Assembly (NCBI GenBank): GCA_032622095.1
Contig: CP136067.1
Coordinates: forward strand, 193,094,052-193,158,051
DNA: 64,000 nt
Direction: 5' to 3'
Source of the DNA: Siphonodentalium dalli
Taxonomy: Eukaryota; Mollusca; Scaphopoda; Gadilida; Siphonodentaliidae
Shown in pieces: positions 11,401 through 23,020 of this stretch; position 1 is the first letter of the stretch, and every line of letters begins with the position of its first letter. The notes under the pieces were generated by a model that worked only from the letters and a program-made list of their open reading frames with translations, made no database searches and was not told the DNA's origin. Both the position numbers and the translations under genes were made by a program.

Positions 11401-12173
11401 AATTGCCATCAAGACGTGCCAGAGTCCACTAGGAGTCGACGTCAGCGTTTATTGGTATACATGCTTACAAGTCAAGTTAAGGGACGGGCACGTGTTCACA
11501 TACAGGTTAATTACATCCTACTTTGTCTGCATTGGCGGTCAGGAAAAACCAACGAAAAACCTCTTGGGGGGGGGGGGGGGGGGCGGGAACAAAGGAAACC
11601 TGCTTTCCTGAAACCAACATCTCTAACGCAGCTCGAATGTTCTGAAATTCATTCTAATTAATCAATTGTGCAACACAAACCTGTGCACACACTATATTAT
11701 AATATACAAATATAAAATAACCTATATAAAATGTTCAAATACACTATGATCGATTGACACATTGTATGCATTTACTATAAAACTATTTCTTCATAAATAA
11801 GGTGCGCTATGCACATTTCAAAGTTTTAATTAGCTTATATTAATGATTGTTCAACAAAATTAAGATACATGTCAATTATCTATAATATGCATGATTTCAT
11901 GCGTTACAAGAATATCTGTTTCTCAGATATATTTTCAACATAAGCATATCCTTATGTTATTTAACCATCAATCCATAAAATTATTCAAATGTTTGAAACA
12001 AAACTTTGGAGCTGACCCGACTGACAAGGCGCTTTGGCTAGAAATGACAACACACGCTCTATATAGCGTGACCTCTTTTCATTGTTCATGCACGAAGCGA
12101 TAATACATCGCTCACTCATTATCCCAAACAGCGATTACAATATTTTTCTGCTAATCTGCTTTGCAGTAAATGC

Positions 12174-12428
12174 CAAGCCTTAAAATTGGGTGTCTGTCAT
12201 TTGCAGAATGAGGTCCCCAGAGGGTGAATTTAGTGATGCTACCCCGCATAGCGGGCTAGCATCACCAAATTCACCCTCTGGGAACCTCATTCTGCTGAGG
12301 TGTAAGCAGAATGAGGTCCCCAGAGGGTGAATTTGGTGATGCTACCCCGCATAGCAGGCTAGCATCACCAAATTCACCCTCTGGGGACCTCATTCTGCAA
12401 ATGACAGACACACTATTTCAAGGGCTTG
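12174..12428. mobile_element. family E element, two hairpins
   Basis: AAGCCTTAAAATTGGGTGTC at the left and TCAAGGGCTTG at the right, with two adjacent palindromes carrying GAATGAGGTCCCCAGAGGGT arms. The GTGTCTGTCATTTGCAG border pairs with CTGCAAATGACAGACAC. Confidence 0.85.
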
Positions 12429-13185
12429 ATAAATGCTGAAAAATTATCATTCATTTGTAATTAGCTCAATGTTGTTGTGAACTCAGGAAGACAGGAACTT
12501 TATAGAATGGGCACGTGCCATTCTAAGAATAGTTTACTCATTTACTGCCTGGTGATAGTGTTTTACATACCTTACAATGAAAACCCGGAGTGTTACATCT
12601 CTCCTTTTATAATGTGATTTCACATTGTATATTTCAAAAGGAAAATAGTATTCAATAAATTGTATATCACGGCGTTATTTTGGAAGAATCGTGTTTTTAA
12701 AAACATCAATACTGTCAAGCCCTAGAACAAATTGTATATTTGAGAATATTAGAATTGGATGTCCGATCGCCGAATCACACCAGAAGTATCGACTTCGAAT
12801 ATTCACGGGGCCCTACTGTGATCTCTATGTATATAATAATATGCCACATTAAAGTGATGTGAAACACTCCGCTGGGGCACATAGAGAATAAACTTACTCA
12901 AAGCTGGTATTTAAATAATTTTGTATTGCCAGGACACACGTCATTCTATGGTATAAATCAAATATTGTAACTCTCATTCTCATTTGTTTATCAGCGATTT
13001 ATTTGGGACTAATGATGGACTGTTTGTTTACATTTTTGTGAAGTTCAGATGCCTTTTTTTACGAAATGCTATATCCATCGTTGTTGAATTTTCGACAACA
13101 TTAATAGTTTAATGATACGTTCTTCAAATGGGTTTAGTAGCTGAGTCGTAAAATATCAATTTGAAGTAGTGAAATTAGTACATAA

Positions 13186-13595
13186 TGTGGAAGTGGTAGC
13201 CCAGTGGTTAGAGTGTCGGACTTGTAATGGTGTTAGCGCACCGGCGTGAGTTCACGCCCCGTCGGTGGACTATCATCTCTACAACAGTGGCTTGGCTGGA
13301 TTAAGCGGTGTGTGTGCTATATATAGCCACACGCTGATTCAAATCTCGCACCAGGTTGTGACCCTTGGGCAAGGTCACTTGTACTGTGCTCACTTTGTCG
13401 TACCTAGACGAGAAATAGGTACCTGGTTGTTGGGTATCCGTAAGCCGCTCTAGTGAAGCGCCTGTAAAATGGCAGCAGGCACAAGACTCGGCATTACTCA
13501 TAAAAAACAGCTGGGGTAATAACGTAAGTGCTTAGAGCTACACCAGGGATTAAGCGCTATATAAATGATATACATTATTATTATTATTATTATTA
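13186..13595 (+). mobile_element. tRNA-derived SINE with (ATT)n tail
   Basis: The head TAGCCCAGTGGTTAGAGTG has an A-box (TRGYNNARNGG-like) and GTGAGTTCACGCCCC resembles a B-box about 40 bases later, as in Pol III promoters. The body carries CTTGGGCAAGGTCACTTGTA and AATAGGTACCTGGTTGTTGG, a pattern seen in several invertebrate SINE families. It ends GCGCTATATAAATGATATAC and (ATT)n. The exact SINE family is not assigned. Confidence 0.8.
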
Positions 13596-13833
13596 ATATG
13601 TCTTTAATTGCTCGCCAGATGTTTTTCTGACTATTTAAATGAAGTGCCATTATTTTCCAATTTGAATTCCCTCAAGCTTCCCTGTAAATCTGTTTTTCAG
13701 TTTGTTTGCTAGTGACACCAGGTTTGCTGTTTTTGTTCAAAAAGCAACTTAATATGCGACCTTTAACCTTACAGCTTGCTTCTGCTTTTGGTTGCTGGAT
13801 GAATACTTTGAGAATATCCTTCTCCTTGTTCAC

Positions 13834-14092
13834 TTAACCCTTTCTATACTGAATGGATTCTCCCATTCAGTTATAAAATAATACATTGGAATGGTCTATT
13901 ATTCATTCAGAGGTGTTTAATAAAAGCAGATGACAGACAGAATAACAAGAGCAAAATGATTCATATTCATAATTTGGGAAATGTTCAGATAATAAGTTCA
14001 ACAAACAACCTATGGTCGTTTGTTGAACATATTATCTGAACATTTCCTAAGGGAACTACTCATCAATGAGTATTTAGTAAAGAAAAGTCTAA
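13834..14092 (+). mobile_element. family C TTAA MITE, near complete
   Basis: TTAACCCTTTCTATACTGAA at the left; the right end TATTTAGTAAAGAAAAG has a decayed TTAA. A central palindrome TGTTCAGATAATAAGTTCAA / TTGAACATATTATCTGAACA surrounds a CCTATGGTCG loop. Confidence 0.82.
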
Positions 14093-14313
14093 CATGACCC
14101 TGCACTATTCCACTTCTGAATTGCTTAGCTCGAGCCATCTAACATTGCTAGTTATTGCACCCCCAATGTTTTCAAAGACAGAGACATGTCTGGAGGTTCC
14201 CCAAACCCCCTGTCCCTGTCCCTGATTATAAAAAATGATTTCCATGTGCATCTCTGTTCTGTTTTCATCCTCCTACAGTTTGTACCTAAGGGGCCTAAAA
14301 CCCTTGCACATAG

Positions 14314-14550
14314 TTAACCCTTTCATGATGGGGGCTGTGCTGGTGCAGCATTAATGATCATGTGCCAGTGCATTCTCATATATATGCAAGTCTCCCAAAG
14401 GGAGCCTCACATTTTTAAGAGAATGCACTGGCTTACAAGGTAAATATTGTTATACCAATGTATTCTCTTATATATGCGACTCATAATGCGAGGCTCCCGA
14501 TGGGAGACTCGCATATATAAGAGAATGCATTGGCACAGGGTTTTCGCAAT
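14314..14550 (+). mobile_element. family B TTAA MITE, right end missing
   Basis: Starts TTAACCCTTTCATGATGGGG, holds both palindromes, and ends shortly after GGCACAGGGTTTTCGCAA. The CCAGTCATGGAAGGGTTAA terminus is absent. Confidence 0.75.
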
Positions 14551-14764
14551 CCTACAGTTTAAGTTCTAGGTTCCTGAAACTGAAACTGAAGCATGTTGTG
14601 GTGACTCAAGAAGTTATTTTTTACAGTTATTGCTCCTTTCTCAAATTCAATTGACATAAAACTGTTATTGCTGACACATTGAATATACATACAATAGTAG
14701 GATCTCTCTGTCTGGTGTGGACCAGACCCATAGACCCATTTTTCAACCAAACCTGGCAGATGTT

Positions 14765-15150
14765 TTAACCCTTTACCCAACAGAACGGCCCTGTGCCAAT
14801 GCATTCTCTTATATATGCGAGTCGACCATAGGTCGCCTCGCATATATAAGAGAATGCATTGGCTTAACACATTAATAATTATAAAATTGTTAAAGAATGT
14901 AAGAAAAAATGGTAAAAAGTGTTAAAAAAAGATTTTGTTTAGGCCAATGCATTCTCTTATATATAGTCGACTCGCATATATAAGAGAATGCATTGGCACA
15001 GGGCATAACTGTAACTATCACAATGTGGTCAAGGAGCCGGTTCCAATGATATCCATATTTGTATGGTTCTATTGAGACAGACCGAAGATATTTTAGGCTG
15101 TTGAAGCTTTATTTGGCCGGTTTTGGCCGGTTTGTTGGGTAAAGGGTTAA
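14765..15150 (+). mobile_element. family A TTAA MITE, copy 3
   Basis: Complete and nearly identical to copy 1, with one palindrome shortened at its centre (TATATATAGTCGACTCGCAT). Both TTAA sites are intact. From 15150 to 15860 I see nothing identifiable. Confidence 0.9.
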
Positions 15151-15867
15151 CAGCATTTGTTTTAACAAATTTTGATTTTAAAAACAAACAAACAAACAAA
15201 TTTGAGTCTATAAACAAATTTATTTAAAAAAAATTCAAATTGTTTAGAAGATCAAAATGTGCACAAAGCACACAAAGGGTCCACCTACAATCCCAAAGGG
15301 AGCCTGTTTCAGCTAGTAGCATATACACAAATAGGAGTGTGTTTCTTTTTTCTTAGAAAAAGTTGTTGCTTCTTTATCTCCCAAACATCAACTACTAGAT
15401 GTTTTGATTGATTGTGTCAAACTGTTTTTCTTAAAATTTCTATATTTGCTATTAATGTATTTTCTGACTTTTACATTTTCTACAGCATGTAATGAAAGTT
15501 TTAAGAGCTACTTGCATTTAATTTATTATTCTTGTTACTTTTTCAACTGATGTCCCTTTTTTTCATTTATAAATTTTTCTCAATGCATGTTTACTTTATT
15601 TAAATTAAAAGAAAAATCACCCAAAAAGTTGTGAAGATAAGTTTTGAGATAAATTTTGAAAGTGCCAAATATTAGAGATTCTGATATCATGGTATGTCTG
15701 ATTTATCTTTGCCGCATGAATTAGCTTATCCAGGAACTCCTAAATGGGGATCAAGTGTTTGGTATTAATATAGTGTGTGGGCATAACATAGCTTTCATGG
15801 GAATATACCATGTTTAGTCATTTTGAACAAACAGATTTCGCTCAGTAACATAAGAAATAAATAGAGA

Positions 15868-16027
15868 ATACCTACGAGTTTTGGTTGAATACCCAAATTA
15901 TCTCATGAGTGGGTGCAAGGAAGTACAGAATTTCCACGAGCGGCTGCAAGCCGCGAGTGGAAATTCTGTACTTCCTTGCACCCACGAATGAGATAATCCG
16001 GTATTCAACCAAAACCCGTAGGTTTTC
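15868..16027. repeat. 160-bp near-perfect palindrome
   Basis: CCTACGAGTTTTGGTTGAAT pairs with ATTCAACCAAAACCCGTAGG, and the pairing continues through GGGTGCAAGGAAGTACAGAA to a centre at GGCTGCAAGCC. A MITE is likely. From 16030 to 17000 I see nothing else identifiable. Confidence 0.85.
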
Positions 16028-17004
16028 TTTTTATTATATGCGCTATAAACCGCACCAAAACTGCTAATTTTGTCCTACAGTTCACTTCAAATTGTTAGAA
16101 AGCTTCGACATTTGCATTTTGTTTACATTCCATCAATTGATTTGCTCACCACTGAATGACAAATATCGAAATAGTCCCCATTGTTTTATTCTGAAATGAT
16201 GCGAGAAAATTAATGTATACATAATTTAGTGATAAGAATATATTAAAACAAATGAGTTAACATTATAACAATTAAATAACAGTTTATGAACCGTGAAAAT
16301 CAATAATTAAAACAATAGTCCGGCTGTTATTAATACGCTTTGAAACTTAATGTGATTCGCCGCTATAAACCGGAAGTGATCTCCGAAAAAGTAATACTAT
16401 TGTGTTATCCATCGAGTCGGTCAGTGTTATCCATCGAGTCGGTCCAGGCGATGGATATAACGCTCTACGCCACGGCAATTTCCCACTATTTAATGGGGAA
16501 GCATATAATAAACCACTTTATTATGCCTTTATAGACAAATAATATACCAAGTCATCAGTTTTGTCTGTGCTTTATTTACAATAATGGTATTTGTTGTCTT
16601 GGAATCAGGTTTTACAAAAATTATGTTGTATTAATTGTGGCATGGAAAAACTACCTCTAAATGGGATTCCATTCATAAATTCATTTTCATTATAATTACC
16701 ATGTTTTTTGCATCGTTCATAGACCACATGAGCATATTTTGCACTAATCCGTGGCTCATATTCATTCATTTATTGTATATATTCTGTTGAGTATATAAGG
16801 AGATGGTCCCATAAATGGTCGGTTTTAGTGTACAGTACCCCTTTAATTAACTTTATGAACATAAATATTATGAACATAAATTTGTTTATTAAAAGCAGCT
16901 TTATTGTGATGAGAATGGTATCCTATTCAAATAGATCAGGCAACATTTAAAAAAAATTCAAGTCAATATTTGATGTTCATTAACCTATATTATTCTCATT
17001 GCAG

Positions 17005-17055
17005 GGATGTGGTACATGTGATCATGGATCCAAAATGTATAGAACATGATGCATA
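17005..17055 (+). CDS. TBC1D5: TBC1D5 exon 3: 51-nt microexon-like TBC segment
   Basis: A 51-nt exon between a TTCTCATTGCAG acceptor and a GTAAGT donor. Joined in phase 2 it reads E-DVVHVIMDPKCIEHDA and ends with TA of a Tyr codon. It corresponds to the TBC1D5 stretch before EHDAY, which leads into the FSQLM helix. It is too short to stand out as an open frame and was found by looking for the expected EHDA motif between exons 2 and 4. Its length is divisible by three, so skipping it would keep frame and remove 17 residues. Identity rests on the motif and on both splice phases agreeing. Confidence 0.85.
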
Positions 17056-17201
17056 GTAAGTATAGAGTAAAGCGAATAAATGCAAAACGCAACTAATAAG
17101 TCAAAATATATAGAACAGCCTTCAAGGCTCCAAATAAGTGGTCTGACACGAACAATTGGTAATGTGATAATTTACAAAATAAATTTATATAGTGTGCTGT
17201 T

Positions 17202-17575
17202 AAAGTGATGTGAAACACTCCGACAGGGTGATCAAACAGAAATGGAGAATAATCTTGCTCAAAGTAGTTATATTTATAAATATTATATCCAAATTGACAA
17301 CACATGACGTCATTCTTATATATTAATTAAATTCAGTGACTCTCGATGGCCAAATAGTTTTCGTTAGTTTATCTCCGATAATTGCGTCCTGAATCAAGAA
17401 GTAAATATTTACAATTGAGCATAGTTCGGACGATGTTTTCTATGACGTGGTACGATTGATTTGCTTGAGATTTTTGGCGATGTTAGTAGAAACCTGCATT
17501 CCTCCAGTTGGCATAGTGCCTGACTACTAACATATCAGTTTCACGCACCCAAACAAGTCCATAATATGTCTTTAA
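17202..17575 (+). repeat. dispersed repeat K, copy 2
   Basis: Begins AAAGTGATGTGAAACACTCC and parallels 1218-1600 for its whole length, with shared TTTACAATTGAG and AACATATCAGTTTCAC-like segments. Not coding. Confidence 0.72.
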
Positions 17576-18160
17576 ATGAAATTGATTCTGTTGGAGAGTT
17601 GTTTTTAATTATTTGTTTTGCCAAAATCTGGGTTTTTCAGATGTATGATTATTAGAACTTGGATGTTTACAAAATATTTTAATTGGATAATTTATGGAAC
17701 AAGTTTTCCTCCCGGGCGAGTTATAACATACTACTGTCCTGCGTTCCATACAGTCATATGTTCATAATGATAGGCCTAGCCTTACATGGTACTAGTAATA
17801 GCTCTAGGATCAGAGCAATTGAAGATTTCTATAACCTTAGAATTGAGCGTGAAATTGGCAAGCATGTTTGATGTTGTGGCCAGGGTGGGCAGATTTGCGT
17901 AGGAACTTACCTGTAATTAGGGGATAATATACTATTGTTTGTTTCACTCGGCATTATTTCGGATGATAAAAAAGACATGTCTGGTCTCATTTTGAAATGT
18001 CAGACCATGTCTGTTTGGTCAAATAAAAATTATTTTAAGGCTTGACAGTCTTCACAATTCTGCAGATGGTATTGACATAATCCATAAATATGTAAGTACA
18101 AATTTATGTAGATTAAATACAATACCAAACTGATCAGTCAAAATTATATTCAACATAGTG

Positions 18161-18249
18161 CAGTAATGCCCTAAATAATTGACTCCTTAACCACAGCAGA
18201 ATTATGGGTAATTTTTCAGGATTCAGTCGGAAATATGGCTTGCTGCCAT
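18161..18249 (+). mobile_element. family F left half
   Basis: CAGTAATGCCCTAAATAATT then GACTCCTTAACCACAGCAGA match F to its middle; the right arm is gone. Confidence 0.75.
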
Positions 18250-18284
18250 TCATTCAATAAAACCCACATCAATGCAATATAAAG

Positions 18285-18445
18285 TTATTACACAATATTG
18301 TGTAAGGTATGTGTTTTTCTTGTACAAATCCAGGTTGAGGTGAAACGTCATATTGGATGAGACTCATATTGTCGAGTCCAATATGACTTTTCACCACAAC
18401 CTGGACGAGTACAAGAAAACACATACTGTACACAACATTGTATAA
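18285..18445. repeat. palindromic element, about 160 bp
   Basis: Left arm ACAATATTGTGTAAGGTATG, then TTTTCTTGTAC and CAGGTTGAGG. Right arm CAACCTGGACGAGTACAAG, then AAACACATACTGTACACAAC. Related TCCAATATGACTTT words recur at 18535-18570. Confidence 0.75.
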
Positions 18446-18736
18446 TGACATTTTTATTATCTATCTGTATGTTTATCAAAATGACGTCACCAATTCCTAT
18501 AACTTTTATAAAAATCATAATGGACTCGATTTGAGTCCAATATGACTTTCTGGAGTCCAATATGGCTTTTTCCCGGATTATCATGTGACAGCTATTACCC
18601 AATCAGAAATAGTGTTAGTTAAGGGTTGGATAATAAAATATAAGCCTGCACATGTACAGTTGACAAATATGCAAGATAGAGCCAATTATTGTAGCATTAT
18701 TTTGTCAGCTGGACATGGGTAAATGATGACTATTGT

Positions 18737-19000
18737 TTAAACCTTTCTTTACTAAATGGATTCTCCCAGTCAGTTATAATTGTATACATTGGAATGGTAT
18801 ATTAGTCATCTGGAAGGGTGTCATGGAAATGTAACCAGATGACAGACAGACAAACAGATAATACAAGACCTGAAGGATTTATATTCATTGGTTGGAATTA
18901 TTCGAATAATAAGTGCAACAACCTAGTTTGTTGAACTTATTATGTGAACATTTCCTGATGAAACTACTTGTCGGTGGGTATTTAGTAAAGAAATGGTTAA
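18737..19000 (+). mobile_element. family C TTAA MITE sharing its right TTAA with B
   Basis: The left end is TTAAACCTTTCTTTACTAAA and the right end is TTTAGTAAAGAAATGGTTAA. The last four bases are also the first four of the B element at 18997-19226. Confidence 0.82.
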
Positions 19001-19226
19001 CCCTTTCATGATGAGGGCTGTTGCAGCATTAAAGATCCTGTGCCATTGCATTCTCTTATATATATGAGTCTTCCATTGGGAGCCTCGTATATATAAGAGA
19101 ATGCACTGGCTTACAAGGTCAAGGTGTATATTATTAGGCCAATACATTCTCTTATATATGTGAGGCTCCCTATTGGCACAGGGTTTTTCGCAAAATTTCA
19201 GGAAGCTCCAGTCATGGAAGGGTTAA
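18997..19226 (+). mobile_element. family B TTAA MITE, short complete copy
   Basis: TTAACCCTTTCATGATGAGG to CCAGTCATGGAAGGGTTAA. The first palindrome is intact and the second is shortened after TGAGGCTCCCTA. Both TTAA sites are present. Confidence 0.85.
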
Positions 19227-19315
19227 GTAATGTACAATATAAAACAAACATCAATGTAATATATGAGCCATCACTTGTTCAAAATAATGCCAGAATGACC
19301 AGTTATTCAAGCATT

Positions 19316-22300
19316 ACTTTGACCACAGGAGCTTGGAATTTGGTCAAAACCCCTCTTTTTTTTGGCGGAACCACCACCCGGGACCAAAGGTCACGGAAGG
19401 AACGAAACAGAAAATTGTTGCCACCTATTTTGAACTCAACTGTATTCCTACAAAAAATATATTTTCACTAAATACTTTTGGTACCTCTTACACCTTAGAT
19501 GCCAATCTACAACATTCAATAGGTATATTTTTCCAGTTCTTCGAAAACCTCACTTTATTTCGGTAATGTATTGTAAATTCACCAACGAATACAAATCTGC
19601 GACACCTACATCACCCGTTCTAGAATCTGAGTAGCGGAACTGGTACCAAAATATGCGGAAACTTTAAAACTATGATCCGGAGACGGATAGCATGAAAGTA
19701 CCGTTTATAATTTCGAACATAGCTGCTGATTACATGTTTATTACATGACCGTACCGATGCACTGATCATCATGAACTTTTTATGGATGATAACATTGGCG
19801 TCTAGATGGGAACGAATTATTTTGGGCTCATTTGCATAAAAACATGGCCACTGGCAGCCATCGTGGATTTAAGTGATAATACTAGATAAATCTTAATCAA
19901 TAACACAGCCTAGAGCCTGTGTCGATGCTCCTATATCATCACGAACTTGTCCATCGATCATGACATTGATATATAGACGACACCGAGTCATTTTGGGCTT
20001 ATTTGCATGAAAAAAATGGCCACCAACAGCCATCTTGGATTTCAGAATTGCATCATTTAGCACCATGGGCAAGAGGTCGCAGTGTTGGTCCGATCATAAT
20101 TAAATTTGTCACGGAGGTTGACATTGACATATAGATGGGAACGAGTCATTTTGCTGTGAATTCTCAAAGAAACATGGCCGCCGTCGGATTTCAGCGACAA
20201 CACCGCATATATAATTAAATCAATAACACTGCCTAGAGAGGCTAGGCCTATATGTCGATGAACCGATCATCGTTAAATTGTTCATGGGTCATGACATTGG
20301 TATCAAAATGAGAACGAATCATTGCTAGAGACTGTAACATTGGTGCGATCGTCGTGTAATTAGTCATAGAAACATGGCCGCCGTCGGATTTCAGCCACTC
20401 GTTTCATCGACCATGAAAGTTACGCCGATGGGGTCATTGTCACAAGACTCCGGTCAGTGACGGTCACATTCGTAGCCAGTGTAGCCAGCTTATTTCACCG
20501 GCGATAACATTCGTAGTCAGCTTTTCTAATTCGTGGTTTATATTGCCCGAAATATGACGTCATCACGTTCGTGACTAAAATGTCGACGTCATGCTCCAAA
20601 ACTGACTTCGTTTATCAACTTATATTGGAATATAATTCGAGCATTCCAACGACATTGATCCGAAACATCAGGTTATAAATTAACTAAAATCAAAACTAAA
20701 TTCAAGTTGTTTTCATCAATCAACTCAGAAAAATTAGATTAACCTGATCGTGTTCATTGAGGCTCGCCTGAATATGAAAAGCTGGCTACAAATGTGATCG
20801 CCATAGAAAAGCTGGCTACATTTGTGATCGATTAAAAAACCTGGCTACGAATGTGATCGGATCGCGGAGCCTTGTGACAATGACCCCATCAGCGTAAGTT
20901 ACATTAAGTAATGTTTTTAATATTTTTTTGGTATTTTTGATTTTGAGAAAAACAATGCCAATGGTGGCTAGCTGTCTTGAATTTAAAAATTGAATTTCCA
21001 ATTCATGAGCACAGGCTATATAATCATATGCATAAAGCCATTCTTTGAGAGTTTTGGTGCTGATTCGTTACGACACACGAGTCACGAGTGACGTATACTA
21101 TTTATAGATCCTGGTACCGGTACAGTTGACAATACTTATAGTTGCTTATTAAATAAAATTTATGTTAGCGAGTTTATCACTAACTCAAATTTATAAACTA
21201 GTTATTCGGTAAACCAGTTTGTATTATATACAACTTGCAAACGCACAAATAAAACGTATACTGTGAAGAATACGCAGGTTAATTTTGTGCTCTTACATTA
21301 AAGAATCTTATTACATTTTGTTACTGTATTTGGCATATTAATGGCGAGTTTTTGTACCCTACATTGACAAATTTGAATTACGCGAAACTAAACACTCGTT
21401 CTATATATGCATGGCCAATATCGTTACCTAACTCAAGAAAAATGTCTTCTCTCATCAACTAAGACATATATTTGTTCGTCAGAACTAGTAAAAGACAGCA
21501 ATTGATGTGGAAATAATTAAGATATTCTGGCAACGAATCTGCACCAAAACGCACAAAGGAATCGCTTCATGCATAGGCATATATACCAGGCCTCCCCGTG
21601 AGTCTATATATCTTTTTCTTCTACTTCGTGATATTCGACAAGTAATCAGTTGGTTGATTACTATTACTATTATATGATGGATATTTTAGGCCTATACAAC
21701 GGAGCGCGACACAAGCTCCTATGAGAGAGAGAGAGGGAGCTACAGAGTTTTGGTCCCCTTATGACCAATCATTGCAACCAGTAGCATTACAAAGTCAAGT
21801 AGTACATATAGGCCTATACCGGTACATAACGAACATAAAACAAGAAGAAAAAAACAATACCAGGTGGTCGTGCCATAAATAGAAATAAATTAAATATGAA
21901 ATATATGTACAAATTACCATTCAGTCAAATGAAGAATATCTTCTTGGGTATTCGTCATTTTCATGAGATGATAATAGCAGACACAGAAAAATACAGACAT
22001 TTTCAGGAAAATGCACAAAACATCAGGATTAGATCTTCAAAAACGAGCATAGTATGACGCAAACATAAACAGATTTAAGTTTTCTGGCACCTAAGTTCGA
22101 AAACCGCACGCACTTTCAAATATTTTTGAATTTCGCGGGCTTTAAATTTAGGTTTCGATTTTATTTCGTTCCGACTTTGTTATTCCGGAAAAATGTTTTT
22201 TTGCCATTTGTCATTCAGATTCTAGAACGGGTGATGTAGGTGTCGCAGATTTGTGTTCGTTGGTGAATTTACAATACATTACCAAAATAAAGTGAGGTTT

Positions 22301-22527
22301 TCGAAGAACTGGAAAAATATACGTATGGAATGTTGTAGATTGGCATCCAAGGTGTAAGAGGTACCAAAAGTTTTTAGTGAAAATATATTTTTTGTAGGAA
22401 TACAGTTGAGTTCAAAATAGGTGGCAACAATTTTCTGTTTCGTTCCTTCCGTGACCTTTGGTCCCGGGTGGTGGTTCCGCCAATAAAAGAGGGGTTTTGA
22501 CCAAATTCCAAGCTCCTGTGCTTTGAC
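19316..22527. mobile_element. 3.2-kb element with ~310-bp inverted ends
   Basis: Left end about 19316-19632 (ACCACAGGAGCTTGGAATTT ... CATCACCCGTTCTAGAATCT) is the reverse complement, at high identity, of about 22216-22527. The interior has repeated GGCCACTGGCAGCCATC-type segments and an inner inverted pair at 20422-20530 / 20790-20900 (GTAGCCAGTGTAGCCAGC, GATGGGGTCATTGTCACAAG). No transposase-like frame was seen, so it is probably a non-autonomous foldback-type unit. Confidence 0.85.
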
Positions 22528-22574
22528 AGATGGACAATGGTAGATGATTATTATTGTTTATCATGTATTTTCAG

Positions 22575-22644
22575 TACGATGTTCTGTCAGATAATGGAGA
22601 CGATAGAAGCCTGGTATATGTGCAAAGAGGTCCAAACTGCTAAG
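22575..22644 (+). CDS. TBC1D5: TBC1D5 exon 4: TBC helix ending in a Lys-rich loop
   Basis: After a GTATTTTCAG acceptor the exon completes a Tyr codon and reads TMFCQIMETIEAWYMCKEVQ then TAK, ending at a GTAGAG donor in phase 0. The pattern YxxFxQxMETxExW is the TBC1D5 FSQLMETAEPWF helix. The GTAGAG donor is weaker than the other donors of this gene. The exon lies in a gap of about 250 bp between two large inverted-repeat units (19316-22527 and 22781-25474), so in the pre-mRNA it would sit between two long potential stem-loops. The call is confident; the exact donor is slightly less certain. Confidence 0.87.
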
Positions 22645-22780
22645 GTAGAGAATCTGGTTAATACTTTTACTTCTCTTTCTCTCTACATTCTTTCCTCTCT
22701 CCTACCCCCCCCCCCCCCTTTTCCTCCTCCCAAACTGAAGACTGATATATGTGCAAAGACGTCCCAACTGACAATTTTGA

Positions 22781-22989
22781 CTCCAGTTACTTCCATTTCT
22801 TTTTACCTCCTTCCATCCGCCCCATTTTTTTCTTGATATCCCAGCATTTGGCTGATGTATCTAATTATATGTTGGTGTTGAGCACTGCATTGTCTGTTTA
22901 TGGTTAACCGGTCATGCAATTTTCATGACCGGTCATGGCAGTGGTGACTGATTGACAGGTTAACCGATTAACCTAAAGTTCAGCTCTAT

Positions 22990-23020
<31 letters not shown>

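Noticed and set aside
19124-19566. 115- and 77-codon frames at 19.1-19.6 kb
   Set aside because: They lie in a B element and in the inverted end of the 19316-22527 unit; the complementary arm at 22.2-22.5 kb shows no conserved frame.
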